DNA from: a virus
Virus record (IMG/VR): IMGVR_UViG_3300033156_000289
Coordinates: 1-43,868 of that record
Direction: 5' to 3' (one strand)
DNA length: 43,868 nt
The notes under the pieces were generated by a model. The model did no database searches. It was not told where the DNA came from and saw only the letters and a list, made by a program, of their open reading frames with translations. Positions within the stretch are counted from its first letter, which is position 1, and the number at the start of each line of letters is the position of its first letter. Shown piece by piece: positions 1-7,884 of this stretch. The position numbers and the translations under genes were made by a program.

Positions 1-57
1 ACCATCATAGCTACTTTAGTCGCTTCCCTGGTCAATGTGTTTGTGAATCTTTTATGA
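1..57 (+). CDS. C-terminal end of an upstream gene (partial)
   Basis: Frame 1 is open from the window edge to a TGA at 55-57 and encodes 18 mostly hydrophobic residues (TIIATLVASLVNVFVNLL). The stop overlaps the ATG of the next gene in an ATGA arrangement, as is usual in this operon. By position it would be the last gene before the head-tail connector, often the major capsid protein in such modules, but the fragment is too short to identify it. Confidence 0.5.
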   Translation, partial: TIIATLVASLVNVFVNLL

Positions 58-434
58 TAACAAATGAGGAAGTACAAAGGCTGGTTAAAGAATTAGACCT
101 TTCAGACGAGGATACCGAAGCCTTCATTAATGATGCTGAAGACTTTCTAGGAGTAGATGAGAAAACGCAGAGTACACTTTGGGATAGGGCAGTAAAATAT
201 TATGCTGCCTATCTCGCATTTATTTCATCAGACTTATACAAAAGTGTAAGAGTTGGAGATATAGCAGTTACACGAGCAGTTGAATTTAAAGCAAACAATC
301 TAAAGAAACTAGCTGAAGATGCAATTAAAGAAATCGATCCCACATTCGGAGGCATCATAGTAGACAGTACGTATATGATAGATAGAAGCAGACCAGACTT
401 CGTCGAAGGTGGTGTGGAGGACTGGTACACATGA
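54..434 (+). CDS. Probable head-tail connector (adaptor) protein
   Basis: A 126-residue acidic, mainly helical protein. The pattern is an N-terminal helix with EEVQRLVKELDLSD, a conserved-looking AVKYYAAYLAFISSDL helix, and a C-terminal segment ending DWYT. This size and helical build fit the gp6/gp15-type connectors that attach to the portal, which normally lie directly upstream of the tail completion proteins, as here. The start ATG overlaps the previous stop and no clear Shine-Dalgarno sequence precedes it, so translational coupling is likely. The assignment rests on gene order and fold-like features rather than a diagnostic motif. Confidence 0.55.
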   Translation: MITNEEVQRLVKELDLSDEDTEAFINDAEDFLGVDEKTQSTLWDRAVKYYAAYLAFISSDLYKSVRVGDIAVTRAVEFKANNLKKLAEDAIKEIDPTFGGIIVDSTYMIDRSRPDFVEGGVEDWYT

Positions 435-973
435 CATATGCACAAGGGGTCAACGTTACGATCATACGTAGAGATTACACGAAAGTTGCTGTTAAAGCTC
501 TCGATGATGGTGCAAAGGATGCTATTAAGGGAATCACGGATTTCATGTATGAAAAACTAAGGAGCTACTTCCAAGCGGGAGGAACAGAAGCTGGTCCATG
601 GGAAAGGACAGTTTTACCAACTGGACAACCCCCATTGGGTGGGGTAACTGGATCAATTTTCAGGTCAATAGAAGTAAGGAAAGTTGGAGATAAATCTTAC
701 GAATTATCTGTTACACATCCATACGCTGCAGTTCATGAATATGGGTTCTTTATAAAAGTTCCAGGAGCAGGAGTTGAACACATCCCTCCTATGATTTACA
801 AACTCTGGAAGCTTGGATATACTTTAACATCACCATCAAAACCATTTGTGCGAATACCCGCTAGACCATTCTTTGAGCCGGCAGTTGCGGCCACAAGAGT
901 AGCGTTTCCACAAGTTGCTAGAGGTTATATAAGAAAAGAACTCATGAATAATCTTAGGACATGTAGTGTTTAA
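431..973 (+). CDS. Tail completion / virion morphogenesis protein (Mu gpG-like)
   Basis: A 180-residue protein with the hallmarks of the phage virion morphogenesis family (Mu gpG and HK97 gp10-like proteins). These are a helical N-terminus, then a W-x-R-T stretch (PWERTVLPTG), a GxLxxSI-like segment (GSIFRSIEVRK), and the strand YELSVTHPYAAVHEYGF, where family members have YAxxHExG. The C-terminal RPFFEPAV is also typical. Such proteins sit at the head-tail junction or finish the tail. It starts at an ATGA overlap with the connector gene, with GGAGG about ten bases upstream. Confidence 0.75.
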   Translation: MTYAQGVNVTIIRRDYTKVAVKALDDGAKDAIKGITDFMYEKLRSYFQAGGTEAGPWERTVLPTGQPPLGGVTGSIFRSIEVRKVGDKSYELSVTHPYAAVHEYGFFIKVPGAGVEHIPPMIYKLWKLGYTLTSPSKPFVRIPARPFFEPAVAATRVAFPQVARGYIRKELMNNLRTCSV

Positions 974-1306
974 ATGAAAATCAATTTATGGGAAGCAATA
1001 AAAACATTCTCGAAAGAAATTACAATTCAGAATAAACTGGAAGGCTCTATAGTTGATGGTTACTATGAGCCAAAATACACAGTGTTTAAGATAAAAGGAG
1101 TTATCGCACATAGAAATACAGACATTTGGTCTCCACAGATACCTGGTATACAAGATCTTGGTGAGATAAGATTGTACACGAATCAAGATCTTGCTATTGG
1201 AGCCATTATAGATGAAAAATTGAAAGTTATTTTCAAGCAAGATTATCATGACTTGTTTGGAGTTTACATATATCGATTGGAGGAAAGCAAAGCAAAAACT
1301 GCTTAG
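974..1306 (+). CDS. Probable head-tail joining (stopper-like) protein
   Basis: A 110-residue, mostly beta-strand protein directly abutting the previous stop codon. Small beta-barrel stopper or joining proteins of about 100-120 residues normally occupy this slot between the gpG-like protein and the tail terminator. Visible strands include YTVFKIKGVIAHRN, IRLYTNQDLAIG and KVIFKQDYHDLFGVYIYRLE, the last resembling the closing strands of stopper barrels. The upstream bases GTAGTGTTTAAATG resemble a degraded copy of the GGAGGTGTTTAAATG start element used elsewhere. Function is inferred from gene order and size only. Confidence 0.5.
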   Translation: MKINLWEAIKTFSKEITIQNKLEGSIVDGYYEPKYTVFKIKGVIAHRNTDIWSPQIPGIQDLGEIRLYTNQDLAIGAIIDEKLKVIFKQDYHDLFGVYIYRLEESKAKTA

Positions 1307-1352
1307 CAGGACAATCGTTTAACCTTATGAGAGAACCTCAAGAGGTGTTACC

Positions 1353-2120
1353 ATGAGCCTATCTGAAGAACAGAAAAAATTAATAATACAAAATATCCCT
1401 TCTACTTTTACGATAGAGAATAAAACAATAAAAGCCTCCGTATTGTATGCTAATCAGATGACAGAAGCTCTATATCCTTCTATTACTCTTCTCTACGATA
1501 CAATAGGAGGAAAGATATATAGACCACCTCATAATAGATTAGCGAAGGACTACGAGTACTCTACAAACTCTTCTGAGACATTTACCGCCACATCCGATTA
1601 TACGTATGAAAATCTCTTATCTACTGCGGATATTTCAGATGTCTCTATCGAAGGAACTGTGAGCGGATCACCACATACGTTTACCGAATCCGAATACAGC
1701 ATAGATCATTCGTCCATAACCTTTATAGGAGTTAAGCCTGATGAAGGAACAGATTTTACAGTCTCCTACACTGAATATAATCATCTATTAAGATTAGGAG
1801 CATTTGTTTATGATCTCATCATCATAGATGTTCATTGCGATAAAAGACATAATGGGGTTAACGGAAGTAAAGTAGCTTCACATATGGCTCAGAGAGTCCG
1901 TGATTGGTTTGCATACGAATTACAAGATTTATTTGAAGAAAATAATGAGAATCTCGTTGTTCTTGATGTGAGCGATGAGATAAAGAATTTAGACGAGCTC
2001 ATTCAGTCATTTATGTACCCTAGAAGGAACTTTAGTGCTACGATAGCAAATCTAGAATATGTGGATGTTATCAAGCCGAGACTTCTAGAGACTGAATATG
2101 AGACAGAAGTTGCTATTTAG
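1353..2120 (+). CDS. Probable tail terminator protein with inserted beta domain
   Basis: A 255-residue protein preceded by GAGGTG. The N-terminus (about 1-60) and C-terminus (about 145-255, with LIIIDVHCDKR and VASHMAQRVRDWFAYEL) look like one tail-terminator or completion domain. The middle (about 70-145) resembles a small Ig-like insertion ending in a TDFTVSYTEY strand, a pattern seen in many virion proteins (dYxxd....I.f.....eGtdftVsYt). The position just before the sheath gene is where contractile-tail terminators lie. The inserted domain makes it longer than the usual 130-170 residues. The terminator role is inferred from context. Confidence 0.5.
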   Translation: MSLSEEQKKLIIQNIPSTFTIENKTIKASVLYANQMTEALYPSITLLYDTIGGKIYRPPHNRLAKDYEYSTNSSETFTATSDYTYENLLSTADISDVSIEGTVSGSPHTFTESEYSIDHSSITFIGVKPDEGTDFTVSYTEYNHLLRLGAFVYDLIIIDVHCDKRHNGVNGSKVASHMAQRVRDWFAYELQDLFEENNENLVVLDVSDEIKNLDELIQSFMYPRRNFSATIANLEYVDVIKPRLLETEYETEVAI

Positions 2121-2130
2121 CAACTAAGTG

Positions 2131-2155
2131 TATATATATAAAATATAAAGAGGTG
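2131..2155 (+). promoter_or_regulatory. TATA-like tract and ribosome binding site before the sheath gene
   Basis: The 43-bp gap before the sheath gene holds TATATATATAAAATATAA from 2131, followed by AGGTG at 2151-2155, nine bases before the ATG. An archaeal TATA box centred near 2135 would place the start site near 2160, downstream of the AGGTG. The two signals therefore cannot both serve the same transcript. Either this is a near-leaderless promoter or the A/T tract is only an unstructured spacer favouring high translation of an abundant protein. Confidence 0.35.
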
Positions 2156-2163
2156 AAAAAGAA

Positions 2164-3717
2164 ATGCCAGTAGAAGCAGTAATAATAGATACCACCATAA
2201 GTGCGGTGGGAACCAGATTGAGAGAATATGGAAACCCTTGTATAGTGGCAAAAGACGGTTACGCAACAGAAACATTCGACGCACCAGGAGCTAGTGGGAA
2301 GAAGACATTCGAGATGTCTCAAACATTTACTGATGTTAAACAAGTGTACTTGGGGGACACGGAATATGTACTCGACTCTTCAAACAGCTATCCCTCAACA
2401 CCAGATCCAGGAAAATACAACTATAGCACTACAGAACAAGAAATTGTATGTAATGTTGCTGATGGAGATAAAGCGAAGACACCAAACCTACAGACATACT
2501 GCTACAATAAAGTATTAGAGTTCTCGACCATAGCAGCCGTTGAAGATCAATTTGGATCAGGTACAGACGTAGCAAATGCTGCCGAGATGATCTTTACACA
2601 GCAAGTCAAGACCCTTTGGATAGTAAGAGCGGAAATAAAGACCGTAACAGACGAAGCTGCAGCAGACGTAGATGATGTAACAATGACCCTAGCACATGTA
2701 CCCCCATGTGGCGAAACATTGCCTACAATAAAGGGAGACGGAGTATCAGCCACAGTAAAATGGGATCCCCTATGTGCTGCGGATCATTTACCCAGTTCAG
2801 CTTCCGGTGAAGCTTGGGTTAATCCAATAACAGGTTTTGTCGGTATAGACGATAATATGATATCCGGGACAGGAGCAGGTTTAGTGGTGACATCCTACAC
2901 ATACATCGATTGGGCTGCAATAAATACCGCCATAAGCAACGAGGATATAAATATTGTTGTTTTGGCAGACACACCAACTGCCGATGCGCATCTTGGTGAT
3001 TTAGATAAACTTATAGGATATTGTGATAGCAATAATTGGATTATGCCTATCATGTCTAATGCTACAACGGCAGCAAATATTATAACGCAATTCAACTACT
3101 TAACAGATTCTAGAAATGTTATGGGAATAGCTACTACACAAACCGATGATGATATAGCAGCATGTGGAGCAGGACTTCTAGCAAACCTTAAACCTTGGGA
3201 TAATGTCATGTGGCAAAGACTACACGGTCTCTCTATGCAGACATATTTCACAACAGAGGAAGTCGAGTCTACGCTTGAAGGTTCTGAAGTAAATCCCGTG
3301 AATGCTGTTATACGAAAAATCGACACTGATGTTATGTCCAATGGTTTAACAACAGTTGGAGGAGATTACAAATACATAGATATAACTAGGACAAAATATT
3401 ATCTCGAAGATTTGATACGGGATAGGCTTACAACACTTCTCATGGGAACGAAGCTAACATACGAGAAGAAAGCACTTGCTGTGGTTGCTTCAACAATCCG
3501 ATCTGCTTGTGAAGAAGCTGTTCATGCTACAGCTCTTAGAGAGCCTTGGTACGATGAAGCTGGAGACCTCCATACAGGATATATTGTGGAAATGCCAGCA
3601 TTCGAAGACATACCCACAGCTGATAGAGTGAATAGGGTTCTCAGGAATGTCTTTGTCACTGCATATCTCGCAGGACACATACAAGAGATCCGCCTGAACC
3701 TTCTGATTACAATCTGA
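2164..3717 (+). CDS. Tail sheath protein
   Basis: This 517-residue protein builds the contractile sheath around the tail tube. The C-terminal third has the family layout: a Rossmann-like segment (NIVVLADTPTADAHL, NWIMPIMSNA), then VMWQRLHGLSM, DITRTKYYLEDLIRDRLTTLL, and a final strand region with ADRVNRVLRNVFVTAYLAGHIQEI, matching the conserved sheath C-terminus that exchanges strands between subunits. The N-terminal part includes an inserted beta region around QVYLGDTEYVLDSS. The tube gene follows directly, as in most myoviruses. The sheath makes this a contractile-tailed virus. Confidence 0.9.
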   Translation: MPVEAVIIDTTISAVGTRLREYGNPCIVAKDGYATETFDAPGASGKKTFEMSQTFTDVKQVYLGDTEYVLDSSNSYPSTPDPGKYNYSTTEQEIVCNVADGDKAKTPNLQTYCYNKVLEFSTIAAVEDQFGSGTDVANAAEMIFTQQVKTLWIVRAEIKTVTDEAAADVDDVTMTLAHVPPCGETLPTIKGDGVSATVKWDPLCAADHLPSSASGEAWVNPITGFVGIDDNMISGTGAGLVVTSYTYIDWAAINTAISNEDINIVVLADTPTADAHLGDLDKLIGYCDSNNWIMPIMSNATTAANIITQFNYLTDSRNVMGIATTQTDDDIAACGAGLLANLKPWDNVMWQRLHGLSMQTYFTTEEVESTLEGSEVNPVNAVIRKIDTDVMSNGLTTVGGDYKYIDITRTKYYLEDLIRDRLTTLLMGTKLTYEKKALAVVASTIRSACEEAVHATALREPWYDEAGDLHTGYIVEMPAFEDIPTADRVNRVLRNVFVTAYLAGHIQEIRLNLLITI

Positions 3718-3722
3718 AGGTT
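3697..3722 (+). other. RNA hairpin overlapping the sheath stop codon
   Basis: AACCTTCTGATT (3697-3708) pairs with AATCTGAAGGTT (3711-3722) with a single T-T mismatch, giving a 12-bp arm that contains the sheath stop codon at 3715-3717. The next gap is A-rich (CACAAAAGATAAATATAAG) with no T-run, so it is not a classical intrinsic terminator. It could act as an mRNA processing or stability element separating sheath from tube expression. Confidence 0.45.
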
Positions 3723-3775
3723 TCACAAAAGATAAATATAAGAAGAAATAGATATATATTAGAAGGTGATATGAA

Positions 3776-4204
3776 ATGGCAGTTACTGAACCAACAGTCT
3801 ATGATATAAGAGATATAGATTGCTACGTAGGGGATAGATTACTGACACAATACGCTACTGGAGGAATTAGTGTTGCTCCATCAGCAGAAGATACTTTAAT
3901 AAAAGGGCTTAAAGGTGAAGTTGGATTTAACATAGATCCATCATCCGCTGCAGAAATTACTATAGTCTTAAAGTCCACGTCTCCAGAAGTAGCTTATCTC
4001 AGTTCCCTATGGAGCGGACAAATGAACGCACATACTGTTACGAAAATCAGAATAGTGTCTGTATCTCCAGACGCTACAGGATTTTCTGAGATAGTCTTAG
4101 AATATGCTATGCTTGCTTCACCGCCTACAAAAGCTACAAACGAAAAAGAATCGCCTGATTACAGCTTTCGTTTCATAGGGTATGGATATAGGGAAGAAAG
4201 TTGA
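3776..4204 (+). CDS. Tail tube protein
   Basis: A 142-residue beta-rich protein immediately after the sheath gene. The opening DIRDIDCYVGDRLL, the GGISVAPSAED segment and the central GEVGFNIDPSSAAEITIVLKS match the beta-barrel tube proteins of contractile phages, particularly the KPP10-type/DUF3277 group with its characteristic GxxxxS.dpS....ti.lk.tSp pattern. Length fits the usual 130-160 residues. It has its own ribosome binding site (GAAGGTGAT) and an A/T-rich 58-bp leader gap, suggesting independent high-level expression of this abundant protein. Confidence 0.85.
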   Translation: MAVTEPTVYDIRDIDCYVGDRLLTQYATGGISVAPSAEDTLIKGLKGEVGFNIDPSSAAEITIVLKSTSPEVAYLSSLWSGQMNAHTVTKIRIVSVSPDATGFSEIVLEYAMLASPPTKATNEKESPDYSFRFIGYGYREES

Positions 4205-4238
4205 GTCTAGGCTAAATTAAAAGGAGGTGTTTTTATTT

Positions 4239-4550
4239 ATGTCGAAAGTAGAATACAATCCAGAAGAAACAAGAGAGATAGATGTCTTTGGAGAGAAACA
4301 TGTGATTAAGTCTATGTGTGGTATGGATTACATGGATCTCATAGGTAAATGCTCGGATTTACAAGGGAAAATCGATAGGAGAAAATATACACAGCTTTTG
4401 TTTAGGCAGTGTATAGTTTCCCCTAAGAGAGACCCATCGAAGTACAGTGCACCAGCAGCTCTTCTTCTATTCTCTGAAATTGAGAACATGCTAGGAGTCG
4501 CTGAGTTGATGCAAAAAAACTTGCTAAAGATTCCAGGAGCGAAAGAATAA
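4239..4550 (+). CDS. Tail assembly chaperone, short (gpG-like) form
   Basis: The unshifted product is 103 residues. The chosen start is ATG 4239, preceded by AAGGAGGTG at 4221-4229; a GTG at 4227 lies inside that ribosome binding site and is rejected. The protein has a beta N-terminus (REIDVFGEKHVIKSMCG) and helical remainder (TQLLFRQCIVSP; SEIENMLGVAELM), and sits between tube and tape-measure genes, where the chaperone that binds the tape measure during tail assembly is always found. It ends shortly after a slippery run, so most ribosomes stop at 4548-4550 and a minority continue into the longer form. Confidence 0.8.
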   Translation: MSKVEYNPEETREIDVFGEKHVIKSMCGMDYMDLIGKCSDLQGKIDRRKYTQLLFRQCIVSPKRDPSKYSAPAALLLFSEIENMLGVAELMQKNLLKIPGAKE

Positions 4551-4741
4551 TCTACGACATTGCTGCAGAATTTGGCTTGGATCCTCGTTCTGTAGGTAAA
4601 TGGGATGTAAAAGACATCTGGAAAGCATCGCATTATTTGATAGAGAAATATAAGCCTGTTAAGGAGAAGATCGATGAGGCCGAGAGAGAGCTTCAGCGAA
4701 TTTCTCCTGGTAGACCTGCTCCCAAATACATATTTAGGTGA
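4239..4741 (+). CDS. Tail assembly chaperone, -1 frameshift fusion (gpGT-like)
   Basis: If ribosomes slip back one base on A_AAA_AAC (4514-4520), translation continues from 4520 in an uninterrupted frame to TGA 4739-4741, adding 73 residues to the first 94 for a 167-residue fusion. The extension begins LAKDSRSERIIYDIAAEFGL and contains DVKDIWKASHYLIEKYKP and a charged helix, then PGRPAPKYIFR. No independent start with a good ribosome binding site opens this second frame, so it would otherwise be untranslated. Phage lambda G/GT and most contractile phages use the same arrangement. The AGGTGA at the end of this frame is the ribosome binding site of the tape-measure gene. Confidence 0.8.
4514..4520 (+). 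promoter_or_regulatory. -1 programmed frameshift slippery heptamer A_AAA_AAC
   Basis: The frame-0 codons are CAA AAA AAC, so A AAA AAC is a textbook X_XXY_YYZ heptamer in the correct phase. The stop of frame 0 lies 28 bases on. The -1 frame is open for 219 bases beyond the slip and closes just before the tape-measure start. An AGGAG at 4493-4497 lies about 16 bases upstream, further than the usual stimulatory spacing. I see no strong downstream hairpin. Confidence 0.85.
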
Positions 4742-4747
4742 TACATT

Positions 4748-6970
4748 TTGGCTTTTGAAATAGCGTCTTTCGTGGTCAGGTTTGGTCTAGAAGGATTAGA
4801 AAAATCTCTCCAGGGAGTGAATATGATAGGTAGCTCCATGGAGACAGCTGTTAAAGCTGGTCAGGGTTTGAGATCAGCTGCACTTTATACAGGTTTCGCA
4901 CTATGGACTGTCGGAGCTCAAGCAAAAAGAGTGGCGGGTATTATCAACAAAGCCTGGATGGGAGCAGCGAAAACCTATGCGGAGTTTGAATGGGGACAGA
5001 AGAGAGTAGCAATTATCTCCGGAGCTTCTGCTGCACAAACTAAACTTCTAGCTGAGGAGACTATAGCTCTCGGTAGAGCAACAGAATGGACAACAACGCA
5101 AATTACTGAGGCAGAAAAGATTTTGGCCATGGCTGGATTCACTATTAACGAAATTCTTACAGCTACTCCAGAAATCCTATCTCTCGCTACAATTGGATTA
5201 ATCGACACGAAAGAAGCAGCAAAGATTGCAGCAGAGGCATTGAAGGGATTTGGATATGAAGCAGAATCATTAACCACTATTGTCTCAGCAATGGCATATG
5301 CGATCACACATTCATTATCTACAATCCAGTCTCTAGGAACTGCATTTCCATACGTATCTGCGACTGCGAGACAATTCGGATATGATATACAAACAGTTAC
5401 TGCTGCAATTATGCTCATGTCTAATGCTGGTATAGAGGGATCAAAGTCCGGTATGGCTATGAGAAGTATTTTAATGAGAGTGGCTAAGGCTGTCGGGATC
5501 GTCAATGATGAAGCAACGAGTGCTGCTGCTGTTATAAAGAAATATGGTTTTTCTTTTGTCGACGCTGAAGGTAATCTGAAACCTTTCCCAGATTTAATTG
5601 ATGAGATAAATGAAAAGCTTGAGGGTGTATCTCAAACTGAGAGAGTTCTAGTTGCACAATCAATCGCTGGACTCCGATATGGTACAGCCCTATTAGCACT
5701 TCTTGATGAAGGTGGAGACGCTCTAAGGAAACAGGCAGAAAACATGGAAGCGGTGGCTGTTAGACAGTTCATCTTGAACAAAGGATACACTGACGCTACC
5801 AGAGTTCTCGAATTTTGGAGAAAACAAATGGTGGGGAACATTGATGTTACACAATCCCTTATCGATACTTATGGTGCAACCCCGGAAGTAGCCGAAATCA
5901 TAAATAGAGCTTTAAGATCTTCTTCTGATGAATGGGATGTCTTTGTGAAATCAGTCGAGGATGCTCGGACACAAAGCGAAATGCAGATAGAGAGCTTAAA
6001 ATCTCTAACTGGATTGTTCAAGCTCATCAAATCTGACTTAGAAGCCATAAATGTTCTTTTTGGAGAACAACTAGCACCGACACTTCGAACACTTGCGAAA
6101 GCTTTTAGAATTGTCTTTGGTTGGATAATAGGGATGCCATCTGGTCTAAAAAGGACTCTTATTATGATAGGTCTACTCGCAGGTGGTCTCCTAGCTTTAG
6201 TTGCTGCGGCCACTGCTCTCATAGCACCCGTATTTCTATTGATTTCGTCTCTCGCCATCTACACGATGCAAGCAGCTGGAGCAGCAGGTATCACTGTCCT
6301 ATTTGGTAAGAGTGTAATGATGCTGAAATTAGTGTTTTGGCATCTTTTACCCATCACACTTGCTCTTACTGCAGCTATCGTTGTGGCTGTTGGTCTATTT
6401 GTGTTTTGGTCGACTGTTATCGATGAGATTAACAAAAGATTTGGAAAGGTTGCAGCAACTCTTACAGGTCTCGTTGCAGTTATTTCCAGTGCACTTATAA
6501 TCTGGAAGGTAATTAGGGCTGTAAAAGCATTTACGGCAGCCTTAGTTGCCAATAAGATAGCAGCATTAGATTTGAAGATAGCTCATGAAGGTCTAGCTGT
6601 AGCAGAAACATTATCTAGTGGTGCTGCGGCCACTGGTACAGCTGTTCGTTCTGGGGGATTGCTAGCAAGACTCGGTCTAGGTGGAGTGACACTAGGAGGC
6701 CTGGCTTCCACTCTCGGAGCTATAGCGGCAGTGATCACAGTAGCGGTTCCTGTTGCGTATGGCCTAGCTAAATTAATGATTTGGGCCAAAGAAAAAATAT
6801 TTGGTGGAGAAGGTGGATTTCGTGGGTATATGTTAAGGAGAGAATTTGAAAAGGCGGAGAGAATTAGGGAGGAGAGAGGTATCACGATAGACGTTCACAA
6901 CAACATAGTCAAGAGTGACAGAGACCTAGCAGACCTTATAAGGCGTGAGTTTGAGAGGTCGATTGGATGA
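4748..6970 (+). CDS. Tail tape measure protein
   Basis: A 740-residue protein that sets tail length and is threaded through the tube. Residues of about 75-290 carry the TP901/PhageMin_Tail signature: FEWGQKRVAIISGAS, LGRATEWTTTQITEAEKIL, MAGFTINEIL, and SNAGIEGSKSGMAMRSIL. Four hydrophobic segments follow (around LIMIGLLAGGLLALVAAATA, ITLALTAAIVVAVGLFVFW, TLTGLVAVISSALIIW and LGAIAAVITVAVPVAYGLA), typical of tape measures that enter the host membrane. The start is TTG at 4748, seven bases after AGGTGA. At roughly 1.5 angstrom per residue the tail would be about 110 nm long; this is an estimate only. Confidence 0.9.
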   Translation: MAFEIASFVVRFGLEGLEKSLQGVNMIGSSMETAVKAGQGLRSAALYTGFALWTVGAQAKRVAGIINKAWMGAAKTYAEFEWGQKRVAIISGASAAQTKLLAEETIALGRATEWTTTQITEAEKILAMAGFTINEILTATPEILSLATIGLIDTKEAAKIAAEALKGFGYEAESLTTIVSAMAYAITHSLSTIQSLGTAFPYVSATARQFGYDIQTVTAAIMLMSNAGIEGSKSGMAMRSILMRVAKAVGIVNDEATSAAAVIKKYGFSFVDAEGNLKPFPDLIDEINEKLEGVSQTERVLVAQSIAGLRYGTALLALLDEGGDALRKQAENMEAVAVRQFILNKGYTDATRVLEFWRKQMVGNIDVTQSLIDTYGATPEVAEIINRALRSSSDEWDVFVKSVEDARTQSEMQIESLKSLTGLFKLIKSDLEAINVLFGEQLAPTLRTLAKAFRIVFGWIIGMPSGLKRTLIMIGLLAGGLLALVAAATALIAPVFLLISSLAIYTMQAAGAAGITVLFGKSVMMLKLVFWHLLPITLALTAAIVVAVGLFVFWSTVIDEINKRFGKVAATLTGLVAVISSALIIWKVIRAVKAFTAALVANKIAALDLKIAHEGLAVAETLSSGAAATGTAVRSGGLLARLGLGGVTLGGLASTLGAIAAVITVAVPVAYGLAKLMIWAKEKIFGGEGGFRGYMLRREFEKAERIREERGITIDVHNNIVKSDRDLADLIRREFERSIG

Positions 6971-7884
6971 CGTACAGAATAGAAGCTGAGAATGAAGACA
7001 TCACACTTGGTGGATACCCATTCGAGGCAGTTTCCATAGCAGAACATACTTTCCAGAATGTAGTCATTAAACACCCTATGGAAGAAGGTTTTGAAATAGC
7101 TGATCATATATCCACCATGAATAGAAAGTTTAGAGTAACTCTCACATTATTTACTGGACGGTCTAGAAAGGGTGAATACGCCTGGAGAGACCAACAGTTG
7201 TCTTATCTAAAATACCTATACGAAAACAAGTATGCTGTTCCATTCGAGTCCACAGTGGTAGGCTATATAGATAATGTAGTAATCTCCAACATGACTGTTA
7301 CAACATCCAATAAATCCGCCAACACGTATGATGTTACATTGGAATTGGAACAATTGAGAGTCGCTATCCCACTTGAAGAGACACTGTATCTCATTATTGA
7401 TAAAGATGGTACTATATACAGTAACATCGCTAACGACTTAGGGTCAAAACCAATACCAACAGAACTAGTCGCACCTCCGTGGGAAGATGAGGATGATAAG
7501 AGTATATGGGACATACTTATAGATGGGCTCAAATCTGTGGGAGGACTTCTCGGTCTAGGTGAGGATGAAGTGCCGTCTGTATGGCATAAATTCCCTATCG
7601 ATCCAGGGAATGAACATGTTGTATTTGAAACTAATGTAGCCTATGTCGATTACATATGTGAGCTCAGATATTCCGAAGACACTAAAGTTCCACATTTAAC
7701 AATAACTAGAAAGAGCGATAAGAAAGTTGTCCTTAATTCGGAGATGGTGAAAAACACAACTTATGTGATCATGAATGATGATGTAGATAAAAGATGGGTC
7801 TTGTATTGTAAAGACAACAGCCCTGAATCCCCAGACTACAGAATGACCACAGCATTAGGAGAAGCTGGAGTGGAAGAAAGATGA
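6967..7884 (+). CDS. Baseplate protein (DUF6046-like, tube-to-hub link)
   Basis: A 305-residue protein overlapping the tape-measure stop by ATGA. The N-terminal half (about 1-140) is a beta domain: NVVIKHPMEEGFEIADHIS, a GRSRKGEYAWRDQQLSYLKYL stretch, and VVGYIDNVVISNMTVTTSN, ending in a strand LELEQLRVAIP. This layout resembles the distal-tail or DUF6046-type proteins that cap the tube at the baseplate. The C-terminal half (about 190-305) holds an additional beta domain with a linker rich in acidic residues. Its position between tape measure and hub supports a baseplate role. The exact family is not certain. Confidence 0.6.
   Translation: MTYRIEAENEDITLGGYPFEAVSIAEHTFQNVVIKHPMEEGFEIADHISTMNRKFRVTLTLFTGRSRKGEYAWRDQQLSYLKYLYENKYAVPFESTVVGYIDNVVISNMTVTTSNKSANTYDVTLELEQLRVAIPLEETLYLIIDKDGTIYSNIANDLGSKPIPTELVAPPWEDEDDKSIWDILIDGLKSVGGLLGLGEDEVPSVWHKFPIDPGNEHVVFETNVAYVDYICELRYSEDTKVPHLTITRKSDKKVVLNSEMVKNTTYVIMNDDVDKRWVLYCKDNSPESPDYRMTTALGEAGVEER

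Noticed and set aside
1327-1356. Nine-codon ORF overlapping the start of the tail terminator gene
   Set aside because: It has no ribosome binding site, so it is probably chance, unlike the leader ORFs listed.
4975-5505. Long open frame on the minus strand within the tape-measure gene
   Set aside because: Shadow of a real gene: no ribosome binding site, no domain pattern, and codon bias matches the complement of the plus-strand frame.
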